The position numbers and the translations under genes are program-made. Shown here piece by piece: positions 8,070 to 17,622 of a stretch of DNA of 64,000 nucleotides (positions are counted from its first letter, which is position 1; every line of letters starts with the position of its first letter). The stretch is from NCBI RefSeq assembly GCF_018919175.1, contig NZ_JAHLQL010000001.1, positions 248,001 through 312,000 on the forward strand, written 5' to 3'. The DNA comes from Clostridium simiarum. GTDB taxonomy: Bacteria; Bacillota; Clostridia; Clostridiales; Clostridiaceae. Below the pieces are notes generated by a model that saw nothing but the letters and a program-made list of their open reading frames with translations, was not told the DNA's origin and made no database searches.

Positions 8070-10124
8070 ATGAAGAATATTAAAAGCATAAGGACAAAAA
8101 TTATATTAACAATTTTGCCCGTAATCTTAATATCTATGTTTGTTATGAATTATATAAGTTATGAAAAGTCAAAAAATATTATTAATGAAAAAATAGAATT
8201 AAGTATGGAAAGTCAACTGGAAGGGAATATAAATTTAATTCAAAAAAGTTTATTGGAGCATGAACAAATTGCGGAGTCATTGGCAAAGGTAACTCAAGCA
8301 ACTAAAAGCTCTTTATCAAAAGAACAGTATGCTGAGATGCTAAGGGAAGTTATACTTACTAATAAAGATACCTATGGAGCAGGAATATGGTTTGAACCTT
8401 ATAAATATAAAGATGAATTAAAATATTTTGGTCCTTATGCCTATAAAAAAAATAATAAGGCTTTTTTTGTAGAAGATTATAGTGATGAAAAATATGACTA
8501 TTTTAAATTTCCTTGGTATCAAAATACTATACAAGATAAGGATGGTTTTACATATTGGTCTGAGGTCTATTATGATGAGGTAAGTAAGGTTTCTATGGTT
8601 ACAACTGCAGCACCTTTTTATGATAATAATAAACAAGTTTTAGGAGTTGCTACTTCAGACATTGACTTAACTACATTACAGAAAAATATAGGGGACATAA
8701 AAGTAGGAGAAAAAGGTAAAGCTTTTTTAATAGATAAGGATGGAAAATACATAGCTGGGGTTGAAGAAAATAAAATATTACAAAGTAAAATTATTGAAGA
8801 TGAAAATACTTCTTTGAAATCCTTAGGTGGCACTATGTTATCCTCAAAAACAGGAGTATCTAATTATGAATTAGATGGAGAAGAAATAAGAGTATATTAT
8901 GAAGAAATTCCAGAAACAAAATGGATATTAGCATTGACTATACCGGAATCAGAATTATTAGCTAGTTCTAAATCTCTTTTTAGATTACTTAGCGTAATTA
9001 TAATTATAGCTTCCATCTTAATTACATTAGCTATTTTTTCTGTTGCTAATAGCATTACTAAAAGCCTTAAAAATGTGAATAATCTTGCTATGGGTATAGC
9101 AGAAAATGATCTAACTAAAACCATTGAAGGAAATAGCAATGATGAGATAGGAAAAATGATAGGATATCTTAATAATATGGCGAAAAATTTAAGAAACACA
9201 GTGTTCAATGTAAGGGAAAATATAGAGAAATTATCTTTAGCTTCTGAAGAACTTTCAGCAAGCTCTGAGCAAACAGAAGTAGCAGCAGATCAAATTGCAG
9301 TTTCTATACAAGACATAGCTTCTAATTCTCAAAAACAAGAAGATCTTATGAAGGATAGCAGTGTGATGGTAGGTGAAATATCTCAAGGATTAGAGCATGT
9401 AAGTTTAAATGTTCAAGATATGGCAGGAGCATCTGTTATAACCTTCAAAAGGGCTAAAGAAGGAAATGAAGTGGTAGATAAGGCCATAAGGCAGATGGAT
9501 AATATTAATGAAAAAGTAGAATTTTTATCTAAAAGTATAGATACTTTGGGTAAGAAATCTTCTGAAATTGGAAGTATTATATTGGTAATAAGTGAAATAG
9601 CAGAAAAAACAAATTTATTGGCATTAAATGCAGCTATTGAAGCAGCAAGGGCTGGGGAACAAGGAAGAGGCTTTGCTGTAGTAGCGGAAGAGGTTAGAAA
9701 GTTAGCTGAGCAATCTGAAAGTTCAACAAGCAAGATAATTAATCTAGTACAGGATATACAAGGAAGTATTTCAGAGTCTACTGTAGCAATGGAGGAAAGT
9801 AGCAAAGCTGTTAATATTGGAATTTCTATAGTGGGGAGGGCTGGTAAATCCTTTAGTGAAATCCTACTTTCTGTAGATAATATTTCAGTAAAAATGCAAG
9901 ATGCATCTGCGGTTATTGAGGAAATTTCAGCAGGATCACAAAGCATGGTGGAATCTATAGAAAATATGTCAAAGATTTTTGAGGAAACATCAGGTAGCTC
10001 TCAAAATGTAGCAGCATCAGCGGAAGAACAAACTGCGCTTATGAAGGAAGTTGCATCAGCAGCACAAAGGCTTACAGAGATGGCTGTAGATCTTGAGAGA
10101 ATAATGAACAAGTTTCAAGTTTAA
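8070..10124 (+). CDS. Methyl-accepting chemotaxis protein with extracellular Cache domain
   Basis: A 684-residue transmembrane chemoreceptor. TM1 is at about residues 9-29, a double-Cache ligand-binding region about 35-295 (including [10 protein letters not shown] and KFPWYQN), and TM2 about 301-324. HAMP follows at about 326-378, then the signalling coiled coil. The hairpin tip at about 512-550 ([36 protein letters not shown]) is fully conserved. Cache domains of this type often bind amino acids or other small organic ligands. The nearest downstream operon is an amino-acid importer, but a strong terminator separates them. No che genes are nearby. Confidence 0.92.
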   Translation: MKNIKSIRTKIILTILPVILISMFVMNYISYEKSKNIINEKIELSMESQLEGNINLIQKSLLEHEQIAESLAKVTQATKSSLSKEQYAEMLREVILTNKDTYGAGIWFEPYKYKDELKYFGPYAYKKNNKAFFVEDYSDEKYDYFKFPWYQNTIQDKDGFTYWSEVYYDEVSKVSMVTTAAPFYDNNKQVLGVATSDIDLTTLQKNIGDIKVGEKGKAFLIDKDGKYIAGVEENKILQSKIIEDENTSLKSLGGTMLSSKTGVSNYELDGEEIRVYYEEIPETKWILALTIPESELLASSKSLFRLLSVIIIIASILITLAIFSVANSITKSLKNVNNLAMGIAENDLTKTIEGNSNDEIGKMIGYLNNMAKNLRNTVFNVRENIEKLSLASEELSASSEQTEVAADQIAVSIQDIASNSQKQEDLMKDSSVMVGEISQGLEHVSLNVQDMAGASVITFKRAKEGNEVVDKAIRQMDNINEKVEFLSKSIDTLGKKSSEIGSIILVISEIAEKTNLLALNAAIEAARAGEQGRGFAVVAEEVRKLAEQSESSTSKIINLVQDIQGSISESTVAMEESSKAVNIGISIVGRAGKSFSEILLSVDNISVKMQDASAVIEEISAGSQSMVESIENMSKIFEETSGSSQNVAASAEEQTALMKEVASAAQRLTEMAVDLERIMNKFQV

Positions 10125-10138
10125 TTAAATATAATAAA

Positions 10139-10176
10139 TAAAAATGTCGGTTGTACTTTAACCGACATTTTTTTAT
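10139..10176. terminator. Intrinsic terminator after the Cache chemoreceptor
   Basis: AAAATGTCGGTT (10141-10152) pairs with AACCGACATTTT, followed by a T-run to 10174. Confidence 0.88.
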
Positions 10177-10263
10177 GTAATTTTATATTTTATAAAGTAA
10201 GCTTATGATTATGGATGAAATAATTAATAGATTATTTTGAAAATATAAACTTTAATCGCCCTA

Positions 10264-10297
10264 TTGACTTTATTACTTTATCACGTTAAAGTAATAA
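10264..10297 (+). promoter_or_regulatory. Promoter with overlapping palindromic operator before the amino-acid ABC operon
   Basis: TTGACT (10264-10269), 17-bp spacer, TAAAGT (10287-10292) make a plausible promoter. The perfect inverted repeat TTATTACTTTA (10270-10280) / TAAAGTAATAA (10287-10297), with a 6-bp spacer, covers the spacer and the -10. Repressor binding here would block RNA polymerase. The regulator is not identified. Confidence 0.5.
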
Positions 10298-10322
10298 ATA
10301 GATAAAAGAAAGAGGGGATAAT

Positions 10323-11129
10323 ATGAGAAAAAAATATTTAAGTTTTATTGTAGCTATGTTAGGAGTTTTTTTACTATCTGGATGCAATAATGGTAAAACA
10401 AGTTTAGATGAATTTGAAAACATAAAGAAAAGAGGATATATAATTTTAGGCTTTGATGATACTTTTGTACCTATGGGATTTAAAGATGCCTCAGGTGAAG
10501 TAGTTGGTTTTGACATAGATATTGCTAAGGAATTAGGAAGAAGACTAAATTTAGAAGTTAAGTTTCAACCTATAGACTGGGCCATGAAGGAAACAGAATT
10601 AAAAAATAAAAATATAGATGTTATATGGAATGGATACTCAATAACAGAGGAAAGGAAAGAAAAGGTTGAGTTTTCTGATCCTTATGTAGAAAATAGACAA
10701 GTTATAATAACCTTGAAGGATTCAAATATAAATAAAAAGTCAGATTTAGAAGGAAAAAAGGTTGCAGTACAAAGTGGATCAAGTGCTTTAGACGCTATAA
10801 ATAAAGAAGAAGAATTAATGAAAAAGTTTCAAAATGGTAAGCCTATAACTTTTGATACCAATAATGAAGCTTTAATGGACTTAGAATCATCTAGAGTTGA
10901 TGCGGTAGTAGCTGATGAAATACTATCAAGGTATTATACAACTCAAAGAGGTTCAGAAAAGTACAAAGTTCTACCAGAGGATTTTGGTAAAGAGCAATAT
11001 GGTATAGGTATGAGAAAAGGAGACAAGAAATTTATTGAAGAAATTAATTCAATCTTAAATAACATGAAAAGGGATGGAACTACTTCAAAAATCTCATCAA
11101 AATGGTTTGGAGAAGATATAATTAAATAA
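10323..11129 (+). CDS. Polar amino-acid ABC transporter, substrate-binding lipoprotein
   Basis: A 268-residue family-3 solute-binding protein. It has a lipoprotein signal peptide with lipobox LLSGC at about residues 18-22, so it is anchored to the outer face of the membrane. The mature part has the usual opening (IKKRGYIILGFDDTFVPMGF, with ligand-contact residues), VVGFDIDIAKELGRRL, and the hinge stretch FSDPYVENRQVI, followed by GKKVAVQSGSSA. It delivers an amino acid, possibly cystine or another polar one, to the permease encoded next. First gene of a three-gene operon. Confidence 0.92.
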   Translation: MRKKYLSFIVAMLGVFLLSGCNNGKTSLDEFENIKKRGYIILGFDDTFVPMGFKDASGEVVGFDIDIAKELGRRLNLEVKFQPIDWAMKETELKNKNIDVIWNGYSITEERKEKVEFSDPYVENRQVIITLKDSNINKKSDLEGKKVAVQSGSSALDAINKEEELMKKFQNGKPITFDTNNEALMDLESSRVDAVVADEILSRYYTTQRGSEKYKVLPEDFGKEQYGIGMRKGDKKFIEEINSILNNMKRDGTTSKISSKWFGEDIIK

Positions 11130-11150
11130 GTTTAGGTTAGGAGAATATAT

Positions 11151-11792
11151 ATGGGTTATTTATACACACTTATAAGATCAATGGCACAGGGACTTATAAA
11201 TACATTAAGTATATTTACTATTACTTTAATTTTATCTATACCACTTGGGGTATTTCTTTCCCTTATGCAAACTTCAAAGCTAAAGGTTTTAGATAAAATA
11301 TGTAAGTTTTATATATTAATAATGAGGGGAACCCCCCTACTATTACAATTAACATTTATATTTTTTGGATTACCTTTAGTTGGTATTACTTTTAATAGAT
11401 ATACCGCTGCTATAATAGCCTTTGTGCTAAATTATGGAGCATATTTTGGTGAAATATTTAGAGGAGGTATTGAATCCATTGATAAAGGACAGTTTGAGGC
11501 AGCCTATGTACTAGGATTAAGCTTTAGGAGAAGATTCAAAAGAATAATATTACCTCAAGTAATAAAGGTGGTGCTGCCCTCTGTAGCAAATGAAGTAATT
11601 ACTTTAGTTAAGGATACATCTTTAGTTTATGTAGTTGGCATAGATGAATTGTTGCGAATAGGGAAGATAGCTTCAAATAGAGAGGCAAGTTTAGTGCCCT
11701 TAATTGTAGTAGGAATTTTTTACCTGATATTTACTTTACTATTAACAAAAATATTTTACATTCTTGAAAAAAGATACTCTTATTATTTATAG
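11151..11792 (+). CDS. Polar amino-acid ABC transporter, permease
   Basis: A 213-residue inner-membrane permease of the HisM/GlnP type with about five helices. The EAA loop that contacts the ATPase is visible as EAAYVLGLSFRRRFKRIILPQ (written EAAYVLGLS, then the RRRFKRIILPQ part). RGTPLLLQL is the characteristic early segment. Located 21 nt after the binding-protein gene and 21 nt before the ATPase gene. A single permease gene implies a homodimer. Confidence 0.92.
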   Translation: MGYLYTLIRSMAQGLINTLSIFTITLILSIPLGVFLSLMQTSKLKVLDKICKFYILIMRGTPLLLQLTFIFFGLPLVGITFNRYTAAIIAFVLNYGAYFGEIFRGGIESIDKGQFEAAYVLGLSFRRRFKRIILPQVIKVVLPSVANEVITLVKDTSLVYVVGIDELLRIGKIASNREASLVPLIVVGIFYLIFTLLLTKIFYILEKRYSYYL

Positions 11793-11813
11793 GCAAAGAA
11801 AAGAGGGAAGAAA

Positions 11814-12491
11814 ATGCTAGAGGTTAGAAACTTAAAAAAGTTTTATGGAAAGAAAGAAGTTTTAAAAGGAATATCCTTTGAAGTACATAGGGGAGAAGTA
11901 GTATCTTTAATAGGACTTTCAGGTGCAGGAAAAACCACTATTTTAAGATGCTTGAATGACTTGGAAAAATGCCATGAAGGTTACATTACTATTGAAGGAG
12001 ATAGTCTTATTAAACAGGAAGGAGATATCTTTTCTTATAGTTCAAAGGAAGAAATAAAAAGATATAAGAGAAAAATAGGTATGGTGTTTCAGAATTTTAA
12101 CCTTTTTCCTCATTTAAATGTAATTGAAAATATTATAGAAGGGCCAGTTAGTGTGCTTAAGATGGATAAAAATGAAGCAGAAAAAAAGGCAGGTGAACTC
12201 TTAAAAAGAATTAATCTTGAAGAGAAGGCTAAGGAGTACCCTTTTCAATTATCAGGAGGAGAAAAGCAGCGGATAGCTATAGTAAGAGCTTGTGCAATGA
12301 ATCCTAAGGTGCTGTGTTTTGATGAACCTACATCAGCCTTAGATCCAGATTCTAAAAGACAGGTGGGAGAGATAATTAAGGAATTGGCAAAAAAAGATAA
12401 TAGGGCTGTTTTAATAATAACTCATGATATGGATTTTGCTAAAAATATATCAGATAGAATAATTAAAATTAGAGAAGGTAAAATTGTTTAA
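11814..12491 (+). CDS. Polar amino-acid ABC transporter, ATP-binding protein
   Basis: A 225-residue GlnQ/HisP-like ATPase. Walker A is GLSGAGKTT (about residues 33-41). The family marker LRCLNDLEKCHEG follows. The Q-loop is GMVFQNFNLFPHL, the signature LSGGEKQRIAIVRAC, Walker B CFDEPTSALDP and the H-loop ITHD. It drives the importer with the two preceding genes. SD is GAGGGAAG. Length is somewhat short compared with the usual 240, but all motifs are intact. Confidence 0.92.
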   Translation: MLEVRNLKKFYGKKEVLKGISFEVHRGEVVSLIGLSGAGKTTILRCLNDLEKCHEGYITIEGDSLIKQEGDIFSYSSKEEIKRYKRKIGMVFQNFNLFPHLNVIENIIEGPVSVLKMDKNEAEKKAGELLKRINLEEKAKEYPFQLSGGEKQRIAIVRACAMNPKVLCFDEPTSALDPDSKRQVGEIIKELAKKDNRAVLIITHDMDFAKNISDRIIKIREGKIV

Positions 12492-12494
12492 TCT

Positions 12495-12531
12495 AAGGGA
12501 ACTAATTGGTAAATATCAAATTAGTTCCCTT
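12495..12531 (+). terminator. Hairpin terminator after the amino-acid ABC operon
   Basis: AAGGGAACTAATT (12495-12507) pairs perfectly with AATTAGTTCCCTT (12519-12531). The tail is AATTACTAT, not a clean U-run, so efficiency is uncertain. Confidence 0.6.
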
Positions 12532-12535
12532 AATT

Positions 12536-12632
12536 ACTATAGTATTGGTAAAAACTATAGGCGGTTCCTGTACTATAGCTTATAACTATTAGAAATAATC
12601 CCATAAGGGTGTTACCATAAAAAATGGTACAC
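12536..12632 (+). repeat. Three ACTATAG direct repeats at exact 18-bp period, then a hairpin
   Basis: ACTATAG starts at 12536, 12554 and 12572, an exact 18-bp period, with a decayed AACTATT at 12584. Further on, GTGTTACCAT (12609-12618) can pair with ATGGTACAC (12624-12632) with one bulge. Both lie in the promoter region of the sugar-type ABC operon and could be regulator sites. No known operator was recognised. Confidence 0.4.
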
Positions 12633-12656
12633 GATTAAAATTTATAAGGTGATTAA

Positions 12657-13670
12657 ATGAAAGTTACTATTACGAATCTTAGAAAACAATATGAAGAGGT
12701 TATAGCGGTAGATGATTTAAATGTAATCGTTAAAGATGGTGAACTGGTGTCTATATTAGGACCTAGTGGTTGTGGGAAAAGTACCTTGCTTTATATGTTA
12801 GCGGGTATAGTAGATCCTACAGCAGGGCAAATCTCTTTTAATGAGGAGATAATAAACTCAGTGCCCATAGAGAAACGAAATATAGGGTTGGTTTTTCAAA
12901 ATTATTCTTTGTATCCTCATTTAACTGTACTTGAAAATCTTATCTTTCCTTTAAGAATGAAGGGGATGAAAAAGGGTCAAGCTATAGAGGAAGCAAAAAT
13001 TATAAGTAAGACTCTTAGAATTGAGGAGTTACTTAAGAGAAAACCTAAAGAATTATCAGGGGGACAGCAACAGAGGGTGGCTATAGGAAGGGCTTTAATA
13101 AAAAAACCAGGATTATTACTTATGGATGAACCTTTTTCTAATTTAGATGCAGCACTAAGAGTAGAAATGAGAGAAGAAATTAGAAACCTTCAAAAGGACT
13201 TTAATATAACTACACTTTTTGTTACTCATGATCAAGAAGAAGCACTATCTATATCAGATAAAATATTATTAATGCATAAGGGTAAGGCTATACAATATTC
13301 TACAGGAGAAGAACTTTATCATAATCCTAATTCTGTATATGGGGCTAGATTTATTGGAAGTCCTAAGATAAATATCTTTGAAAAAAGTGAGTTCATAAGA
13401 TTTTTTAATAATTTAGAGGATATTTCAGAAGATGGGGACATAAAGAATTTTGGAATAAGGCCAGAGGACATAGAGATTTATACTAAAAAAGAGTACGAGG
13501 AACTTATTCCAGCTTACATAAGTAATATATTATCCTTAGGTAGAGATACACATATAACATTAGTATTCAAAGGTATAGAAATCAGAGCTATCATAACAGG
13601 AGAATCGAATTACAATGTTGGACAAGATGTCTATTTAAAATTTAAAAAGATACATAGGTTTAAGGATTAG
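12657..13670 (+). CDS. Carbohydrate/glycerol-phosphate ABC transporter ATP-binding protein (MsmK/UgpC-like)
   Basis: A 337-residue CUT1-type ATPase. Walker A is GPSGCGKST (about 35-43), the Q-loop VFQNYSLYPHL, and the signature LSGGQQQRVAIGRAL. Walker B is LLMDEPFSNLDAALR and the H-loop TLFVTHDQEEALSISD. A C-terminal TOBE/regulatory domain follows at about 235-337, including FGIRPEDIEIY. It is somewhat shorter than the typical 360-370 residues. It starts an ATPase-permease-permease-binding protein operon, so it powers that importer. SD AAGGTGAT precedes ATG. Confidence 0.9.
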   Translation: MKVTITNLRKQYEEVIAVDDLNVIVKDGELVSILGPSGCGKSTLLYMLAGIVDPTAGQISFNEEIINSVPIEKRNIGLVFQNYSLYPHLTVLENLIFPLRMKGMKKGQAIEEAKIISKTLRIEELLKRKPKELSGGQQQRVAIGRALIKKPGLLLMDEPFSNLDAALRVEMREEIRNLQKDFNITTLFVTHDQEEALSISDKILLMHKGKAIQYSTGEELYHNPNSVYGARFIGSPKINIFEKSEFIRFFNNLEDISEDGDIKNFGIRPEDIEIYTKKEYEELIPAYISNILSLGRDTHITLVFKGIEIRAIITGESNYNVGQDVYLKFKKIHRFKD

Positions 13671-13672
13671 AT

Positions 13673-14542
13673 ATGAAAAGATATAAAGGGTTTTTATACA
13701 TATTACCAAGTATATTAATACTGGCGGTATTTCAGATTTATCCTGTGATTAAAGTTTTTATGATGAGTTTTTATACAAAATTTGATTATTTAAAAGACAT
13801 AGTTTATAAAAGAGGAATAGATAACTATGTATACGTTCTTACAGATGAAGATTTTTATCTTGCGTTAAGAAATACTTTTGTTTATGTAGCCATTGCAGTG
13901 CCTTTAGCTATAGGACTTGCTTTGTTTATTGCAGTTTTATTAAATCAAAATTTAAAGTTAAGAAATTTTTTTAAAAGTGCATATTTCTTGCCTTTTGTGA
14001 CTAGTACTGTAGCTATTTCTGTAGGGTGGAGATGGATATTTAACAGTGATCAAGGGCTTATTAATTTAGTATTAAACAGTATGGGATTTGGGTCTAAGCA
14101 ATTTTTACGGGATAGCTATTATACTATGCCATTGCTTATATTGTTAAATATTTGGAAAAGTCTTGGATACAATGTAGTTATTTTACTAGCTGGTTTACAA
14201 AGTATAGATGATAGATATTATTATGCAGCAAAAGTGGATGGAGCTAGTAAATGGAGAATATTTAAAGAAATAACATTACCACTTCTATCTCCAATTATAC
14301 TTTTTCTTTCAATAACATCTATTATAAGAGGATTTAAATTATTTGATGAGATTTTTGTTCTTTATGATAGGTCACCAGGACCATTAAAAAGTGCTATGAC
14401 CATAGTGTATTATATTTTTAATAAGTTTTATATGAATTGGCATTTTGCAGTAGCTTCTGCAGCAGCCTTTATACTCTTTATAATAATATTAATATTTACT
14501 TTGATTCAATTTAGAATTGCAAAAAAGAAAGTTCATTATTAA
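13673..14542 (+). CDS. CUT1 ABC transporter permease 1 (UgpA/MalF-like)
   Basis: A 289-residue membrane protein with six predicted helices. The coupling EAA loop appears as YYAAKVDGASKWRIFKEITLP. It begins 3 nt after the ATPase stop codon, so translation is coupled. The N-terminus YILPSILILAVFQIYPV is the usual first helix of this family. Together with the following permease it forms the translocation pore. Confidence 0.92.
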   Translation: MKRYKGFLYILPSILILAVFQIYPVIKVFMMSFYTKFDYLKDIVYKRGIDNYVYVLTDEDFYLALRNTFVYVAIAVPLAIGLALFIAVLLNQNLKLRNFFKSAYFLPFVTSTVAISVGWRWIFNSDQGLINLVLNSMGFGSKQFLRDSYYTMPLLILLNIWKSLGYNVVILLAGLQSIDDRYYYAAKVDGASKWRIFKEITLPLLSPIILFLSITSIIRGFKLFDEIFVLYDRSPGPLKSAMTIVYYIFNKFYMNWHFAVASAAAFILFIIILIFTLIQFRIAKKKVHY

Positions 14543-14555
14543 GGGGGGGATTGAA

Positions 14556-15380
14556 TTGAAGAAAAAAAAGTTAGAAAAGATATTAACTTACATGATTCTT
14601 GTAGTTACAGCAATATTTATACTTACCCCTTTTATATGGATTTTTTTAACTGCATTGAAATCCCCAGAGGAGGTTTTTGCAAATCCGCCAGTTATAATTC
14701 CAAGGAAGCCTCAATGGGAAAATTTCCTTCAAGTATTTAGATTAAAAGATTTCAATAGATATGTTTTTAATAGTGTTGTAATTACAGTAGCCATTACCAT
14801 AGGAGAGCTAGTAACTACTATATTGGCAGCCTTCGCCTTTTCAAACTTAGATTTTAAGGGGAAGGATATAATATTTACTATTTTAATTGGAACTATGATG
14901 GTACCTGGAGAAGTATTGCTTATACCAAACTTTGTAACCTTAAGTAAACTGAAATGGATAAATACATATAAGGCTTTAATTATACCGTGGTGTACAAGTA
15001 TAACTTCAATTTTCTTTTTAAGACAATACTTTTTAAATATACCAAAACAGCTTTATTATGCAGCAAAGGTGGATAACTGTAGTGATTTTAAATATTTAAT
15101 AAGAATAATGATACCTATGGCTAGACCTGCTATATTTACTATAGCAATTTTAAAGATAATAAATAGTTGGAACGCTTTTATGTGGCCATTAATCATGACA
15201 AACTCAGAAAAGATGAGAACTTTACCCATTGTCCTAGCTAAGTTTTCCTCAGAAGTAGGTATGGATTATCATATTTTAATGGCAGCTTCAACTATAATTA
15301 TAATGCCCATGATTATAGTGTTTATATTATTATCAAAATATATATTAAACGGTGTAAGCAATAGCGGTATTAAAGGTTAG
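14556..15380 (+). CDS. CUT1 ABC transporter permease 2 (UgpE/MalG-like)
   Basis: A 274-residue permease with about six helices and the EAA loop YYAAKVDNCSDFKYLIRIMIP. The frame is open from 14517, which would overlap the previous gene, but TTG 14556 is chosen because it sits 6 nt after a strong SD (AAGGGGGGG, 14541-14549) just past the upstream stop. TPFIWIFLTALKSPEEVFANPP is split family wording at the N-terminus (TPFIWIFLTALKSPEEVF). It pairs with the preceding permease. Confidence 0.9.
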   Translation: MKKKKLEKILTYMILVVTAIFILTPFIWIFLTALKSPEEVFANPPVIIPRKPQWENFLQVFRLKDFNRYVFNSVVITVAITIGELVTTILAAFAFSNLDFKGKDIIFTILIGTMMVPGEVLLIPNFVTLSKLKWINTYKALIIPWCTSITSIFFLRQYFLNIPKQLYYAAKVDNCSDFKYLIRIMIPMARPAIFTIAILKIINSWNAFMWPLIMTNSEKMRTLPIVLAKFSSEVGMDYHILMAASTIIIMPMIIVFILLSKYILNGVSNSGIKG

Positions 15381-15456
15381 AAGTAAAAGGTTATATAAGA
15401 TAAAAAATGGAGTAAATCCATATTATATTTTAAACCCAAGAAAGGAGTTTTAACTT

Positions 15457-16785
15457 ATGAAAAGAAGAGTTATATCAATTATGTTAACAGGTATCATGGC
15501 TCTATCCATGATAGGGTGTAGTGGAAAAGTAGATGATAAGAAAGATAAAGCTACATCTAGTATACCAACAGAGATTAAAGAAAATGTGGAAATTGAATTT
15601 TGGCATTCTATGAAGGGGGAAAATGAAGAGGCTTTAACAAAGATTACTAAAGATTTTGAAGAAAAAAATCCTAAAATCAAAGTTAAACTTGTGAATCAAG
15701 GTGGTTATAGGGATCTGTTTGAAAAATTAATGGGAGCTGCAAAAAGTAATACACTTCCAACAGTAACTCAAATATATAATAACAGACTTACATGGTACAT
15801 AGATAAAGGTTTAGTTGAAGATTTAAATCCTTACATGTCCAATGGTACGGTAGGTATGAAAGAGGAAGAATCAGAAGATATCATAAAGATATTATATGAA
15901 GATGGAACTTTTGAAGATAAGCAATATTCTCTACCATTTAACAAAAGTCAAATGGTGCTTTATTATAATGAAGATATGTTAAAAGAGAAGGGCGTATCTG
16001 TTCCTAAAACCTGGGAAGAATTCAAAGATGCAGCTAAAAAGCTTACTGTAGATAGTGATAATGATGGAAATCCAGAAGTTTATGGTGTTGCTTTAGAAAA
16101 TAATATCTCTACAGACATAGGAATTTGGGTAAGGCATGCTGGTGGAGAAGTAATTAGTGAAAAAGATGATAAAATTAATTTTAATACTCCAGAAACAAAG
16201 GAAGCTGTTGAATTTCTTGCTGGTATGGTAAAGGATAAAGTTGCTACTTTAGCTGGAGAAGATAAAAATGCAAACAATACCTTTATTAAAGGAAAAGCAG
16301 CAATGTGTGTAGCTTCAACTTCAGCCATACCTTATATTCAAAAGGGATTTAAGGGAAATTGGTTTTCGGCACCATTACCAGTACATAAAGAAGATGCTCA
16401 GCTTTATTATGGAACAAATGTAGCTATGTATAATACTGGAACTGCAGAGCAAAAGCTTGCTGGTTGGTTATACTTAAAGCATTTAATTAATACAGAAAAC
16501 ACAGCATATTTTTCAATGAAAACTGGTTACATACCTGTTAGAATGTCAGCTATAAAAAGTGAAGAGTATCAAAAGTTTTTAAAAGAAAATCCAGTAAAAG
16601 AAGTACCTATGAAGACTTTAGATAAAGGTTGGATTGGAGCTAGATCTATTGGTACTATACCTGCCCTAGATGTTTTAGGACAAGAGTTAGAGCAAGTATT
16701 TAAAGAGAAGAAAACTACAGAAGAAGCTCTTAAGGAAGCTCAAGAAAAGGGCGAAAAGGCAATGAAAGAAGCTAGAAGTAATTAG
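15457..16785 (+). CDS. Family-1 extracellular solute-binding lipoprotein (UgpB-like)
   Basis: A 442-residue binding protein with a lipoprotein signal peptide (lipobox around residues 18-22, MIGC). The mature sequence begins EIEFWHSMKGENEEAL and carries LPFNKSQMVLYYNEDML. Both stretches resemble the glycerol-3-phosphate-binding protein UgpB more than maltose-type proteins. The substrate could therefore be glycerol-3-phosphate or a diester, with a sugar as the alternative. It is last in the operon, after a 76-nt gap with its own strong SD (AAAGGAG). It has a long, highly charged C-terminal tail rich in K and E. Confidence 0.85.
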   Translation: MKRRVISIMLTGIMALSMIGCSGKVDDKKDKATSSIPTEIKENVEIEFWHSMKGENEEALTKITKDFEEKNPKIKVKLVNQGGYRDLFEKLMGAAKSNTLPTVTQIYNNRLTWYIDKGLVEDLNPYMSNGTVGMKEEESEDIIKILYEDGTFEDKQYSLPFNKSQMVLYYNEDMLKEKGVSVPKTWEEFKDAAKKLTVDSDNDGNPEVYGVALENNISTDIGIWVRHAGGEVISEKDDKINFNTPETKEAVEFLAGMVKDKVATLAGEDKNANNTFIKGKAAMCVASTSAIPYIQKGFKGNWFSAPLPVHKEDAQLYYGTNVAMYNTGTAEQKLAGWLYLKHLINTENTAYFSMKTGYIPVRMSAIKSEEYQKFLKENPVKEVPMKTLDKGWIGARSIGTIPALDVLGQELEQVFKEKKTTEEALKEAQEKGEKAMKEARSN

Positions 16786-16825
16786 CTTAATTATATATTT
16801 TATATTGGCACTATATTTGAAAGTA

Positions 16826-16862
16826 TGTAGCAGATATCATTATGGTATCTGCTACAAATTTA
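16826..16862 (+). terminator. Hairpin terminator after the binding-protein gene
   Basis: TGTAGCAGATA (16826-16836) pairs perfectly with TATCTGCTACA (16846-16856), followed by AATTTAT. Confidence 0.65.
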
Positions 16863-16883
16863 TAACTTAAAAGGAGAGATATT

Positions 16884-17429
16884 GTGGAAAAAAGTAGAAA
16901 CATATGTATATTAGCTCATTGTTTTATAAATGCAAATTCAAAAGTAGAGGGACCTTGTAGATATAAAGGAGTATTAAAGCCATTAACCTATGCTTTAATT
17001 GAAAGAGATTATGGAATTATACAACTTCCTTGTCCAGAACTTACCTTCTACGGTATGAGAAGATGGGGACATGTAAGAAATCAATTTGATAACCCTTATT
17101 TTAGAAATCATTGTAGAAAGCTACTTAATCCTATAATTTTACAGATAAAAGAATACATTGCTAATGACTATAAAATAAAATATATAATAGGAGTAAACGG
17201 TAGTCCTAGCTGCGGTATAGATGTGAGTTGTGTGTCTAATACTTGGAAGGGAGAAATCACAAAAATAGAAAGCATAGATACTTTAAAAAGAGACATAACC
17301 TATGACAAAGTTCCGGGGATTTATATGGATGAATTTATGAAGATGCTAAAAGAAGAAAACATTGAAATAGATTTTTTAGGAATTAACGAAAAAGATATAG
17401 ATAACTATGATTTTGATAAATTACTATAA
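16884..17429 (+). CDS. TudS/DUF523-related putative desulfidase
   Basis: A 181-residue protein related to the TudS (thiouracil desulfidase)/DUF523 family. It shows four conserved cysteine motifs: AHCFIN near residue 12, EGPCRYKG near 24, LPCPE near 52 and GSPSCG near 110. In TudS, three cysteines hold a [4Fe-4S] cluster that accepts sulfur from a thiolated substrate, so a desulfidase role is plausible. The true substrate is unknown. GTG 16884 is the start, preceded by SD AAGGAGAG. It stands alone between two terminators. Confidence 0.7.
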   Translation: MEKSRNICILAHCFINANSKVEGPCRYKGVLKPLTYALIERDYGIIQLPCPELTFYGMRRWGHVRNQFDNPYFRNHCRKLLNPIILQIKEYIANDYKIKYIIGVNGSPSCGIDVSCVSNTWKGEITKIESIDTLKRDITYDKVPGIYMDEFMKMLKEENIEIDFLGINEKDIDNYDFDKLL

Positions 17430-17475
17430 AAAAATAAGAGAGGTATAGATTAAGCTATGCTTCTCTTATTTTTTA
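17430..17475. terminator. Strong intrinsic terminator, probably bidirectional
   Basis: AAAAAATAAGAGAGGTATAG pairs with CTATGCTTCTCTTATTTTTT around a short loop (one interruption); A-run on one side and T-run on the other. Confidence 0.88.
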
Positions 17476-17622
17476 TAATATAATTTTATTAAATTATATT
17501 ATAGTATAGGTTTTATAACATATAATCTTAGAATTTTTAACTTTTGTAAACTAAAAGTAACTTTTACTAAGGAACATATGGTAAAATCTTTCCTATAAGC
17601 ATTTAAAAGGGGGTATAGGCCA

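Noticed and set aside
9413..9946. Minus-strand open frame of 177 codons inside the Cache chemoreceptor
   Set aside because: It is the usual antisense shadow of a repetitive MCP coding region. It has no ribosome binding site and no family features.
14517..14556. Overlapping start of the second sugar permease at 14517
   Set aside because: The extension lies within the previous gene and has no SD. The strong SD at 14541-14549 points to TTG 14556.
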